From NCBI RefSeq assembly GCF_014268785.2, contig NZ_JABWRD020000001.1, positions 1,687,001 through 1,751,000 on the forward strand: a stretch of DNA of 64,000 bases. Reading direction: 5' to 3'. Under the pieces are notes generated by a model. It had not been told where the DNA came from, searched no databases, and worked only from the letters and a program-made list of their open reading frames with translations. This DNA is from Pseudomonas shirazensis. Lineage in GTDB: Bacteria > Pseudomonadota > Gammaproteobacteria > Pseudomonadales > Pseudomonadaceae. The position numbers and the translations under genes were made by a program. Below, piece after piece: positions 16,039-24,087 of the stretch; positions within the stretch are counted from its first letter, which is position 1, and each line of letters starts with the position of its first letter.

Positions 16039-17268
16039 ATGCCATTCCGTCGTTCACTTCTCGCTATATCTTTAGGCCTCGCCTTTTGCCAAGCCCCTGT
16101 TTGGGCGGCGCCCCCGCTTAGCCTTCACAATGGCAGCGCTAACCTTACCATCCAAGCGAGCAACGCTTGGGTAGAAGTTAACAAATCCGCATTCGAGCAC
16201 AACATAAGAACCCTCCAGTCTACCTTGGAAGGGAAATCCAAGATTTGCGCGGTTCTTAAGGCTGACGCCTACGGACACGGTATCGGACTCGTGATGCCTT
16301 CGATTATTGCAATGCACGTACCCTGCGTCGCCGTTGCAAGCAACGAGGAGGCTAGAGTGGTGCGAGAAAGTGGATTCACCGGTGATCTGGTACGTGTCCG
16401 AACTGCGTCAATCGGTGAAATTCAGGATGCACTGAAGTACAACATTGAGGAGCTCATTGGGAATGCCCAATTAGCAAAAGAGGCTGGGGCCATTGCTGCA
16501 CAGACGGGGAAAAAACTTAAGATACACGTCGCACTTAATGCAGGCGGCATGAGCCGTAATGGGTTTGAGCTCAAAAGCGAGCAAGGCCGTCAAGATGCTT
16601 TGAGCCTCACACATGATAAGAACCTCGAAATCGTGGCGATTATGACTCATTACGCTGTTGAGGATCGAGCAGATGTGATGAAGGGCTTAGAGGATTTTAA
16701 GAAGCAGTCGACCTGGCTCATTGAGAATGGGAAACTCGAGAGAAGCAAGATCACACTACACACTGCGAATTCGTTCGCCACCCTTGAAGTACCTGAAGCT
16801 CGCCTGGATATGGTCAGACCCGGCGGGGCACTTTTTGGTGACACTGTCCCCTCGCATACCGAATATAAACGAGTTATGGAATTCAAGTCTCGTGTAGCGT
16901 CAGTTAACCCTTACCCCGCAGGAAACACGGTTGGCTACGATCGAACACTGACGTTGAAGCGCGACTCGAAGCTGGCCAATTTACCAGTCGGGTACTCCGA
17001 CGGCTATCGCCGAGCCTTCACCAATAAAGGTTTCGTGCTTATAGATGGTCATCGCGTCCCTGTAGTCGGCAAGGTTTCAATGAATACCCTGATGATAGAT
17101 GTCACAGTCTTCCCTGACATCAAAGAAGGGGACGAAGTAGTGCTGTTTGGAAAACAGGGTGAGGCAGAAATTTCACAAGCTGAAATGGAGGATATAAACG
17201 GCGCACTGCTGGCTGATTTGTACACCGTCTGGGGAAACTCAAATCCTAAGGTGTTGGTAGAAAAATAA
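16039..17268 (+). CDS. bsr: Periplasmic broad-specificity amino acid racemase
   Basis: 409 residues. The signal peptide MPFRRSLLAISLGLAFCQAPVWA is followed by APPLSL, so the enzyme is periplasmic, as is Bsr of P. putida and Vibrio. The PLP lysine is in ICAVLKADAYGHG of the alanine-racemase barrel, and the second catalytic Tyr is in GNTVGYDRTLTL. Other family blocks are RVRTASIGEIQ, HVALNAGGMSRNGFE and VGKVSMNTLMIDVT. Bsr enzymes racemise Lys, Arg, Met and other residues but not aromatic ones. Here it could interconvert D- and L-forms of basic amino acids, possibly canavanine, before uptake. Family is certain; island role is inferred. Confidence 0.92.
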   Translation: MPFRRSLLAISLGLAFCQAPVWAAPPLSLHNGSANLTIQASNAWVEVNKSAFEHNIRTLQSTLEGKSKICAVLKADAYGHGIGLVMPSIIAMHVPCVAVASNEEARVVRESGFTGDLVRVRTASIGEIQDALKYNIEELIGNAQLAKEAGAIAAQTGKKLKIHVALNAGGMSRNGFELKSEQGRQDALSLTHDKNLEIVAIMTHYAVEDRADVMKGLEDFKKQSTWLIENGKLERSKITLHTANSFATLEVPEARLDMVRPGGALFGDTVPSHTEYKRVMEFKSRVASVNPYPAGNTVGYDRTLTLKRDSKLANLPVGYSDGYRRAFTNKGFVLIDGHRVPVVGKVSMNTLMIDVTVFPDIKEGDEVVLFGKQGEAEISQAEMEDINGALLADLYTVWGNSNPKVLVEK

Positions 17269-17290
17269 AACACTCTCATAATACAAAAAC

Positions 17291-17336
17291 AAAATCCCTG
17301 AGCTCCTGCAGCCTGCAGTAACTCGGGGATTTTCAT
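17291..17336 (+). terminator. Terminator after the racemase gene
   Basis: Stem AAAATCCCTGAG / CTCGGGGATTTT with an internal CTGCAG repeat in the loop, just past the racemase stop. Confidence 0.7.
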
Positions 17337-17465
17337 TAATGACTCTGTTAGGACATGGTCAATCGTCTGATACTTGCCTTGACGACAGTCGGCATATAGA
17401 CTTTACGCCTCCCCTCCACCTAATGTTGTACGAGATCCATTTGTCACTTATAACAACAGACCGGA

Positions 17466-17812
17466 TTAAGCCTTTGGCAATACACATGATTCTCTTTGAC
17501 CCACAACCAGTGACTTACTGGCCTGCCATTCGGTCAGTGCGATGGAAATTAGCGTCATCGTCCAGAATATGGGTATTCCCATCCTCCACCGGTGTTACTG
17601 AACAACCAGCCATTTCCTGAATGCGCCCAGGTTGCACCAAGCAATACTGGAACTGCCGAAACCGCAGCAATATGGGGCTCAATCTTAAAGATAAGCATAG
17701 CACCGGTGATGATCTCAACCAGGAGTATCACCCAAGCCAGAAATCCAGGAAGCCCAATGGATTCAAAGAAAGCCACGGTTCCGCTCATGGTAAACACGAA
17801 CACTTTAAGATA
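17466..17812 (-). pseudogene. DoxX-family membrane protein, truncated and frameshifted
   Basis: The C-terminal half of the chimeric frame reads MSGTVAFFESIGLPGFLAW, then VEIITGAMLIF and NTGGGWEYP, the pattern of DoxX quinol-oxidase-like membrane proteins. The frame then leaves the family (YSGR, stop). Shifting one base restores IFWTMTLISIALTEWQA and reaches a stop at 17466. So the gene has lost its N-terminal helix and carries a one-base deletion. It is fused in frame to a chemoreceptor fragment. Confidence 0.65.
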
Positions 17813-18247
17813 AAGCGAGTGCACAGGAGACGCTACAGTAAGCATAAGCTTTCCGTTCGTATCATCCCGATAAGGCTCGGTTAACTCAGTCCTACTCTTT
17901 AATGCTGCTGACTTGTACCAGGGGCGCGTACGCGGGTCATACTTTCCAAAGTACGTAAATGCGAATACTGAGTTCAAGACCGACTGATCAAGAACAGCCA
18001 ACTGCTTGCCCGCCTCCTCAGATGAAGCAAGTAACCCCTGCAAACTATCGAGCAACAGCAATCTGCCAGACATCCATTGTGAAATGCCACTGGCAGTTGA
18101 TTGACTCAGGCCCGAAAGCTTTGCTTCAATGCCCCGATACAACGCATCATGTTGGAGGGTGTCGTTATACACCGCAAAACTCGTAAAAGAAGTAGCGACT
18201 ACTAACGCAGCGGAAATTATAATCTTGTGCGAGAACATGAGTTTCAT
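17813..18247 (-). pseudogene. N-terminal fragment of a methyl-accepting chemotaxis protein (Cache sensor)
   Basis: It begins MKLMFSHKIIISAALVVATS (a first membrane helix) and runs through a dCache sensing segment: QWMSGRLLLLDSLQGLLA, VFAFTYFGKYDPRTRPWYKSA and NGKLMLTVASPV. The rest of the sensor, the second membrane helix, HAMP and signalling domains are missing. The sequence instead continues into a DoxX fragment. It cannot signal by itself. Confidence 0.7.
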
Positions 18248-18318
18248 TGACGACCACCTTATCGCCGAAATACAAAGGCCAATCTAATTCGATTGGCCTG
18301 TAGGCATAACATTGACTT

Positions 18319-19146
18319 TCATTTAAGACCGTTGGATAAGAACTGCTGCAATCGCTCACTTCGAGGGTTGGTCAGGATGTCTGCACCACCCTGCTCTTCA
18401 ACTAGCCCTTGGTGCAAAAAGAGAATCTGGCTGGATACTCGCTTAGCAAAAGCCATCTCGTGTGTCACCATCAACATGGTTCGACCTTCCTCTGCCAGCG
18501 CCTGGAGAACCTTCAGCACCTCCCCCACCAGCTCCGGATCCAAAGCTGACGTTGGCTCATCAAAGAGCAATATCTCAGGTTCCATGGCCAACGCCCGAGC
18601 GATTGCAACACGTTGTTGCTGACCGCCAGACAAGAAGCCCGGGTACTGCGATGCCACCCGAGAGGGCAGGCCCACCTTTTCTAGATACTCACGCGCTGCC
18701 TGTTCCGCATCGGCCTTCTTTACACCGAGAACTCGCTGGGGAGCCAAGGTGATGTTGTCCATGACACTTAAGTGACTCCACAAATTAAAGTGCTGGAAAA
18801 CCATCGCCAAACGTGTGCGCAGCCTTTGGAGGTCTGCAGCTTGGGCTACACGAAGGCCATGCTTGTCCTTGACCATCGGGATTTGCTTTCCATCGAGCGT
18901 CATAGAACCGTCTGTAGGTGTTTCCAGAAAATTGATACAGCGCAGAAATGTACTTTTCCCAGACCCACTGGCTCCAATGAGGCTAATGACATCGCCTTTA
19001 TTAGCCTTAAGCGATACGCCCTTGAGAACCTGGTGATCGCCGTAGCTCTTGTGCAGATTTTCAACCGTCAGCTTGTATCCTGACTCAAGATTTTTGCCCA
19101 TGCGCTGGCTCTGCTCAATGCTATTTGGTGTTATTAAACTGGTCAT
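18319..19146 (-). CDS. ABC importer ATPase for polar/basic amino acids
   Basis: 275 residues, HisP/AotP type. Walker A is GASGSGKST, the signature is LSGGQQQR, and Walker B is ILLFDEPTSALD; VMVTHEMAFAKRVS-type switch histidine is present as MVTHEMAFA. The ATG at 19146 with an AGGA site is preferred over a TTG seven codons earlier that overlaps the permease stop. It is the last gene of a four-gene binding-protein/permease/permease/ATPase unit. The system drives uptake of amino acids from the periplasm. Confidence 0.9.
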   Translation of the reverse strand: MTSLITPNSIEQSQRMGKNLESGYKLTVENLHKSYGDHQVLKGVSLKANKGDVISLIGASGSGKSTFLRCINFLETPTDGSMTLDGKQIPMVKDKHGLRVAQAADLQRLRTRLAMVFQHFNLWSHLSVMDNITLAPQRVLGVKKADAEQAAREYLEKVGLPSRVASQYPGFLSGGQQQRVAIARALAMEPEILLFDEPTSALDPELVGEVLKVLQALAEEGRTMLMVTHEMAFAKRVSSQILFLHQGLVEEQGGADILTNPRSERLQQFLSNGLK

Positions 19147-19163
19147 CGGCGGCAATCCTAAAG

Positions 19164-19874
19164 TCAATGTACAGGGCCTAGAAACGACAACCAGCGTCGC
19201 TCAGCCAAACGGAACAACCCTACCAACGCAAATGAAAGAGCTAGGTAAATCAGCGCTCCGATCCCAAAGGACTGAAATGTCAGGAACGTTTCTGAGTTGG
19301 CATCACGGGCAATTTTCAAAATATCAGGAATCGTGGCGGTGAAGGCTACCGAAGTAGAGTGCAGCATCAGTATGACTTCATTGCTGTAATACGGAAGCGC
19401 TCGCCTCAATGCAGACGGCACTACCACGAACGCATTCAGCCTCCAACCATTCAGTCCATAAGCTTTAGCTGCTTCGAGCTCCCCGTAGGGAATATTTCTG
19501 ATTGCACCTGCAAAAATTTCAGTCGTGTAGGCACACGTATTGAGTGCAAAGGCCAAGATTGTGCAGTTCATTGCGTCTCTAAAAAACGCATCCAAGACGG
19601 GCTGGGATCGCACTGCAGCAATGCTGTAAATGCCGGTGTAGCAAATCAATAGTTGGATATAAAGCGGCGTCCCTCTGAACAGATATGTATAGAACTGCAC
19701 GGGCCAACGGATATAGGCTCGTTCTGAAACCCTTGCAATTGCCAGTGGAATGGCCCCTAAAAAGCCGAGGACAATAGATGCCGTCAGCAACCATAGTGTC
19801 ATGGCCAGACCAGTGATCTCCGTTCCATCCGTGTACAGGAAACTCTTCCAATATTCCTGCAGTAATTCAATCAT
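19164..19874 (-). CDS. ABC importer permease, HisM/AotM type
   Basis: 236 residues, several membrane helices. The permease EAA loop appears as GELEAAKAYGLNGWRLNAFVVVPSALRRALP, which docks on the ATPase. The start overlaps the upstream permease by four bases and its stop abuts the ATPase gene. Membrane partner of the importer for basic or polar amino acids. Confidence 0.9.
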   Translation of the reverse strand: MIELLQEYWKSFLYTDGTEITGLAMTLWLLTASIVLGFLGAIPLAIARVSERAYIRWPVQFYTYLFRGTPLYIQLLICYTGIYSIAAVRSQPVLDAFFRDAMNCTILAFALNTCAYTTEIFAGAIRNIPYGELEAAKAYGLNGWRLNAFVVVPSALRRALPYYSNEVILMLHSTSVAFTATIPDILKIARDANSETFLTFQSFGIGALIYLALSFALVGLFRLAERRWLSFLGPVH

Positions 19875-20599
19875 TGCAAAGCCTCACGCGAGCCAGCAGA
19901 ATATTTACGTGCAAGCCGCCGCAATACGTAGTTTGAGAGCGTTGTAATAAGCAAATAGACAAGGGCCGCAAGCACGAGAAAATAGAACAACTGAAAGGTG
20001 CTTTTACCGGCATCCTGGGCTGCTTTTACCAGATCTGCAAGGCCAATAATGGAAACCAAAGCAGTCGCTTTCAGCAAAACCAACCAATTATTCCCAATAC
20101 CAGGAAGTGCAAACCGCATCATTTGGGGAAAGGTGATCAAAAAGAAACGCTGAGAGCGATTCAGCCCATAAGCAACTGCGGCTTCTCGCTGCCCTTTTGC
20201 CACCGCCAGCATTGCGCCCCGAAAAGTCTCAGTGAAGTAGGCCCCATAAATAAAGCCCAACGTTATTACGCCCGCTGCAAATGGGTCGATCTCAACATAA
20301 CTCCACCCAAGGTACTGTGTCAGGTCGGTTAGCCAGGTCTGAAGGCTGTAGAAGATCAACAGCATCAGCACAAGATCGGGCACCCCACGAATCAGAGTCG
20401 TGTACAACTGCGCCGGCAACCTGACTACATATGCCGATGAAAGCTTGGCACTCGCGCCAATTAGACCCAAGATGACGCTCAACACAAGGGACAGTACTGA
20501 TAGCTTGACGGTCATCCAGGCCCCTACCAACAGCAGTGGCCCAAAGCCCTGCATGCTAAGCCCTGGAAGGCCTACAGCTTCAAAGAAATTATCAATCAT
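19871..20599 (-). CDS. ABC importer permease, HisQ/AotQ type
   Basis: 242 residues with the EAA loop QREAAVAYGLNRSQRFFLITFPQMMRFALPG and the LIRGVPDLVLMLLIFY motif typical of HisQ-like permeases. It is translationally coupled to the next permease by an ATGA-type overlap. It forms the heterodimeric channel with the HisM-type protein. Confidence 0.9.
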   Translation of the reverse strand: MIDNFFEAVGLPGLSMQGFGPLLLVGAWMTVKLSVLSLVLSVILGLIGASAKLSSAYVVRLPAQLYTTLIRGVPDLVLMLLIFYSLQTWLTDLTQYLGWSYVEIDPFAAGVITLGFIYGAYFTETFRGAMLAVAKGQREAAVAYGLNRSQRFFLITFPQMMRFALPGIGNNWLVLLKATALVSIIGLADLVKAAQDAGKSTFQLFYFLVLAALVYLLITTLSNYVLRRLARKYSAGSREALQ

Positions 20600-20651
20600 G
20601 ATCGAAAACTCTTGGTGAAATGAAGCGCCTATGCGATATAGGCGCCTACAA

Positions 20652-21434
20652 TCATTTACCGCTGTAAAGATTCAAATCACCAAAGTATTTTGACTGGAGC
20701 TTGGCATAAGTCCCATTTTCATGGATTGCCTTGATAGCCTTGTTCAGCTGCGCTTTAAGATCATCGTTACCTTTGACAACCGCAATAGCTGTTTTGGATG
20801 GCAGCAGTTCACTTTCGACCTGCTCACTCATCTCGTAACCTGCGCCTTGAGGAGAACTCAAGAATCCTGCTTTGGCTTGAAGCGTGTCTTGAATGGAGGC
20901 ATCAAGACGGCCCGAGACTAGATCATAGTAAACCTGGTTCTGATTCTGATACGACTGAACCTTAACCCCCGCCTTCTTCAGAACCGCCTTAGCGTAACCT
21001 TCCTGGATACTTCCCTGAAAATAGCCAACACGCTTGCCTTTTAAAGCATTCACATCCGCACTGAGGCCGGAACCCTTCTTATACACATAGGATGTTGGGC
21101 CGGAGAACAACTCATCAGTGAAATCTACCGCTTTTTCACGTGCAGGCGTGACTGTCATTGAGGACAGGACACCATCAAATTTGTTAGCACGTAACCCTGG
21201 AATCAATCCATCAAAATCGCTCTCTACCCATTTGCATTCAGCTTTGAGCTCAGCACAGATGGCGTTGCCCAATTCGATATCAAAGCCCACAAGATTGCCG
21301 TCTGGAGATTTGGATTCGAAAGGAGCGTAGTTGGCATCCACACCGAAGCGAATCTCTGTATATTCTTTAGCAGAGACAACGCCGGTAAATAATGGAAGAA
21401 TTGCAAGAATTGACAGCTTACGAAGTGAAATCAT
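20652..21434 (-). CDS. Periplasmic binding protein for basic amino acids
   Basis: 260 residues. Signal peptide MISLRKLSILAILPLFTGVVSA, then KEYTEIRFGVDANYAPFESK and LVGFDIELGNAICAELKAECKWVESDFDGLIPGL, the classic HisJ/ArgT signature. PAREKAVDFTDELFSGPTSYV follows. The group binds lysine, arginine, ornithine or histidine. It is the first gene of the importer unit. As canavanine is an arginine analogue, this system is a plausible uptake route on the island, but specificity must be tested. Confidence 0.9.
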   Translation of the reverse strand: MISLRKLSILAILPLFTGVVSAKEYTEIRFGVDANYAPFESKSPDGNLVGFDIELGNAICAELKAECKWVESDFDGLIPGLRANKFDGVLSSMTVTPAREKAVDFTDELFSGPTSYVYKKGSGLSADVNALKGKRVGYFQGSIQEGYAKAVLKKAGVKVQSYQNQNQVYYDLVSGRLDASIQDTLQAKAGFLSSPQGAGYEMSEQVESELLPSKTAIAVVKGNDDLKAQLNKAIKAIHENGTYAKLQSKYFGDLNLYSGK

Positions 21435-21635
21435 GTTTGCTCCCTAGCTTTTGTAATTTATTCAGGGCTTTTGATGATTTTTGCCTGGGGCTCAGGCCAA
21501 TGGCGCATTCGGGCTCCGTCCCCGCGAAGCAGATAAGCTGCCTCGCGCACCGTTTGGATCGAGAATTCCAAATCCTCACAAACGATGCTACGCCAACACT
21601 CAAAGCTGGGAACCTGTCAACTGGCTTTTAATTAC

Positions 21636-21670
21636 GAGCAAAATGCCATCTTTTGCGAGCAAATTGCTCG
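21636..21670. promoter_or_regulatory. Two AGCA-N3-TGCT-type dyads upstream of the ABC importer
   Basis: AGCA-AAA-TGCC (from 21637) is followed by the 15-base odd palindrome CGAGCAAATTGCTCG (21656-21670), which contains AGCA-AAT-TGCT. They lie about 200 bases before the binding-protein start. The same dyad is found upstream of hom, suggesting common control by the island Lrp protein. Confidence 0.5.
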
Positions 21671-21928
21671 AAACGCTAAATCCTCAAGCCCACACCGAGA
21701 TACCGAGCACCGTCGATGGGGATACGCAATCACTCTCATACCGGACGGTTAGAACTCTCTAGATTGCGGGCCTCGGGTGCTTCAGCGACTAACATGCTTT
21801 AGCAATCATATAGGCTTCTTCACATCAGGCTCACTCAAGAGAGCAGACAATGGGTGGCGCCTAGCGGTGATCCAGGCACCACTCCTCTGGAAGCGGTTAC
21901 TTCGCTGAAATTGCTTCTATCGAAGCCT
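21671..21928. other. Non-coding remnant stretch
   Basis: No intact gene is visible here. Short frames on both strands lack ribosome sites and family motifs. Together with 21435-21635 it separates the importer from the decayed transporter and integrase pieces, and it probably represents worn island DNA. Confidence 0.4.
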
Positions 21929-22323
21929 TCACTTGAATGCCCCTTCTGGCCCATAAAGCATCGAATAAACGATGCCGATTGAAATTACCATCGCCAAAGT
22001 GATCCAGGCTGGGTCACGTGTTTGCAGCAGATGGAAAAACACAGGCGCAAAAAAATGAGGTCGATTGTCCCAAGGGCAAACATCCTTCTCTGGCCAACCT
22101 TGTCTCCAAGCCAGCCACAGTTAGGCTCGATTAACAGAGCATTCGCAATCTCAGCTGCTCGCTTCGCTGCCTCTTTGATATGCAAGCTGGTGGTATTGCC
22201 GATCGTTCCTCTCAGACCATCAGAAACTGCTGCAGCAGCATATCGGTCCCAGACGAGGCACGATGTCAGTTTTTTTCTCCGGAAAACTACAACCAAAGGA
22301 TGATCGGTCCACCCATCCAGCAT
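21929..22323 (-). pseudogene. MHS-type MFS transporter remnant with frameshift
   Basis: The minus strand encodes CGWLGDKVGQRRMFALGTIDLIF, the loop motif G-W-L-x-D-x-x-G-R-R of metabolite:H+ symporters. It then changes frame at a run of seven A/T bases (22049-22055) to give FFAPVFFHLLQ, ITLAMVISIGIVYSMLYGPEGAF and a stop. Both halves match adjacent parts of shikimate/proline-betaine-type transporters. The N-terminal half and the last helices are gone, so it is non-functional. Confidence 0.65.
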
Positions 22324-22396
22324 GGATAAAATGCCACTATTAGGCCGCCACCTGGCGTAGTAGCTTTAGCGACCACTCACTGACAGGGATATCGCT

Positions 22397-22585
22397 ATGA
22401 GAACCCACATCCAGTCGGCCATCGAAATGGCCAAAACCCCCTCCCGCTTCGCTTTGCTTCAAGCGCAGAAACAAGGCGATGAAATGCTCTACATCGTCAA
22501 GGCCCTCCCGGATGCCATTGATGGGCTCACGGAGGCAATCCTGGTACTCGATAGCCATTTGGCCGACGTAGAGCGCAACCAGTAA
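22397..22585 (+). CDS. Small hypothetical protein near the integrase end
   Basis: 62 residues beginning MRTHIQSAIEMAKTPSRFALLQAQKQ, helical and charged, with an AGGG site nine bases upstream. No family recognised. It lies between two decayed genes close to attR, so it may be a mobile-element accessory gene or chance. Coding status is uncertain. Confidence 0.4.
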   Translation: MRTHIQSAIEMAKTPSRFALLQAQKQGDEMLYIVKALPDAIDGLTEAILVLDSHLADVERNQ

Positions 22586-22713
22586 GGCAGCCTGCCTCGG
22601 TCCGGAAAGCCCACGGACTGGGGTGGCTGCAACCTAGCGGTAGGTTCGAGCCAAGATAAAGAATTTAAACCGAGACACGCATTTGCTATCGACTGGGTTT
22701 CTCAATATGACTA

Positions 22714-23007
22714 ATGCTAAGTCATCGCTGGGACGACGCCAGGAAGGAGGCGGTTGAAAATGCAGTCGCTGCAGGTGACCAGATAGTGGCCGACAGAATC
22801 AGCCAGTCCCAGTACCGCGACATTCGCCCCAAGGCAGCGTTTGAGATCGCATATGTCGACCACGCCAGCCTGCTGCTGGATCACACCAAGGGCGACATCG
22901 CCGAGCGGGTTTATCGCCGAGTAAGAGCACTCGCCAAGCCCAACCATCCCCAATGGTGTCCCACGGAGCGGTTTTGCCTACCCAAAAACGCAAAAAGCCC
23001 TGAATAA
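22714..23007 (+). pseudogene. Tyrosine integrase, C-terminal remnant
   Basis: Translation gives AGDQIVADRI, YRDIRPKAAFEI, HASLLLDHTKGDIAERVYRRV, which matches the end of phage-type integrases of Pseudomonas. It includes the second catalytic Arg block (RDIRPKA), the LLxHT block and the nucleophile Tyr in ERVYRR. About 300 N-terminal residues, with the first catalytic Arg, are missing. It ends inside the attR repeat and faces the tRNA, the normal place for an island integrase. It cannot work alone, so the island is probably locked. Confidence 0.75.
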
Positions 23008-23046
23008 TCAGGGCTTTGAATATGGCGGAAGCGTAGAGATTCGAAC
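22986..23046. repeat. Right attachment repeat of the island (attR)
   Basis: Partner of 3008-3068, offset by 19978 bases, with three mismatches confined to the terminator loop. It contains the terminator and 3' end of the intact tRNA-Ser. The island therefore occupies everything between the two copies. Confidence 0.9.
22991..23015 (-). terminator. Terminator of tRNA-Ser
   Basis: Stem AGCCCTGA / TCAGGGCT, followed on the minus strand by TTTTTG, eight bases past the tRNA 3' end. A near-identical hairpin was carried away with attL at 3018-3037. Confidence 0.8.
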
Positions 23047-23110
23047 TCTAGGATAGTTGCCCATCGACGGTTTTCAAGACCGTTGCCTTAAACCACTCGG
23101 CCACGCTTCC
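23023..23110 (-). tRNA. tRNA-Ser(UGA)
   Basis: 88 bases on the minus strand. Acceptor stem GGAAGCG / CGCTTCC, anticodon arm ACGGT-CTTGAAA-ACCGT giving anticodon TGA, a long class-II variable arm, T-arm with GTTCGAATC, and encoded CCA. It is the insertion site of the island; integration restored a full gene. Confidence 0.96.
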
Positions 23111-23126
23111 GGATACAGCGGGCGCC

Positions 23127-23154
23127 ATAATACCGTAATGAAACACGCTGTCAA
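23127..23154 (-). promoter_or_regulatory. Sigma70 promoter of tRNA-Ser
   Basis: On the minus strand TTGACA, 16 bases, TATTAT, placing the transcription start about ten bases before the tRNA. Confidence 0.75.
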
Positions 23155-23230
23155 ACTCTCTGTGTCGCGGCCTGCGGTGGCTCTGGTATGCTCTCAGCAT
23201 CCATAGGTTTCTACCCACAGGAGTGTCGCC

Positions 23231-23902
23231 ATGCGCGAACAGGATTATGCCCTACAACACGGCCAGCAGGCCGATCAACTGGAGGTCAGCAAGGTCCTGC
23301 GTAACACCTACAGCTTGCTGGCGCTTACTCTCGCATTCAGTGGTCTGATGGCGTTCGTTGCGCAGCAGATGCGTGTCGGCTACCCGAACATCTTCGTGGT
23401 GCTGATCGGCTTCTACGGCCTGTTCTTCCTCACTGCCAAACTGCGTGACTCGGTCTGGGGCCTGGTGTCGACCTTCGCTTTGACCGGCTTCATGGGCTTC
23501 ATTCTTGGCCCGATCCTCAACCGCTACCTCGGCATGGCCGGTGGTGCGGAAGTGGTCAGCTCGGCGTTTGCCATGACTGCACTGGTGTTTGGTGGTCTGT
23601 CGGCCTACGTGCTGATCAGCCGTAAAGACATGAGCTTCCTCAGCGGCTTCATCACTGCTGGCTTCTTCGTCCTGCTGGGCGCGGTGGTTGCGAGCTTCTT
23701 CTTCCAGATCAGCGGCCTGCAACTGGCAATCAGCGCTGGTTTCGTGCTGTTCTCGTCGGTCTGCATTCTGTTCCAGACCAGCGCGATCATTCACGGCGGC
23801 GAGCGCAACTACATCATGGCGACCATCAGCCTTTATGTATCGATCTACAACCTGTTCATCAGCCTGTTGCAGCTGTTCGGCATCATGGGTCGTGATGACT
23901 GA
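23231..23902 (+). CDS. yccA: Bax inhibitor-1/YccA family membrane protein
   Basis: 223 residues, about seven membrane helices after a polar start (MREQDYALQHGQQADQLEVSKVLRNTYSLLALTL). The BI-1 family core ALVFGGLSAYVLISRKDMSFLSGF and the end SLYVSIYNLFISLLQLFGIMG are clear. E. coli YccA is a substrate and modulator of the FtsH protease. A GGAG site lies upstream and a strong terminator downstream; it is a single-gene unit beside the tRNA and core DNA. Confidence 0.92.
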   Translation: MREQDYALQHGQQADQLEVSKVLRNTYSLLALTLAFSGLMAFVAQQMRVGYPNIFVVLIGFYGLFFLTAKLRDSVWGLVSTFALTGFMGFILGPILNRYLGMAGGAEVVSSAFAMTALVFGGLSAYVLISRKDMSFLSGFITAGFFVLLGAVVASFFFQISGLQLAISAGFVLFSSVCILFQTSAIIHGGERNYIMATISLYVSIYNLFISLLQLFGIMGRDD

Positions 23903-23924
23903 TCGTTGATTGACCGGTAACGCA

Positions 23925-23951
23925 GAAAAGCCCGCTTCGGCGGGCTTTTTT
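23925..23951 (+). terminator. Terminator after yccA
   Basis: AAAAGCCCGC-TTCG-GCGGGCTTTTTT, a tetraloop hairpin with T tail. Confidence 0.95.
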
Positions 23952-24087
23952 GTGGGCGACGTTTGGCGGCGGCCGACATCACCAGCCCTATCCCACCAGG
24001 GATAGGGCTGAAGCGCTGCATTTAGGCTACCCGAATCGGTCAGCGGACCTTAGAATGCGCTCCTTTTTTCTTCCGGGGCAGCTACCC

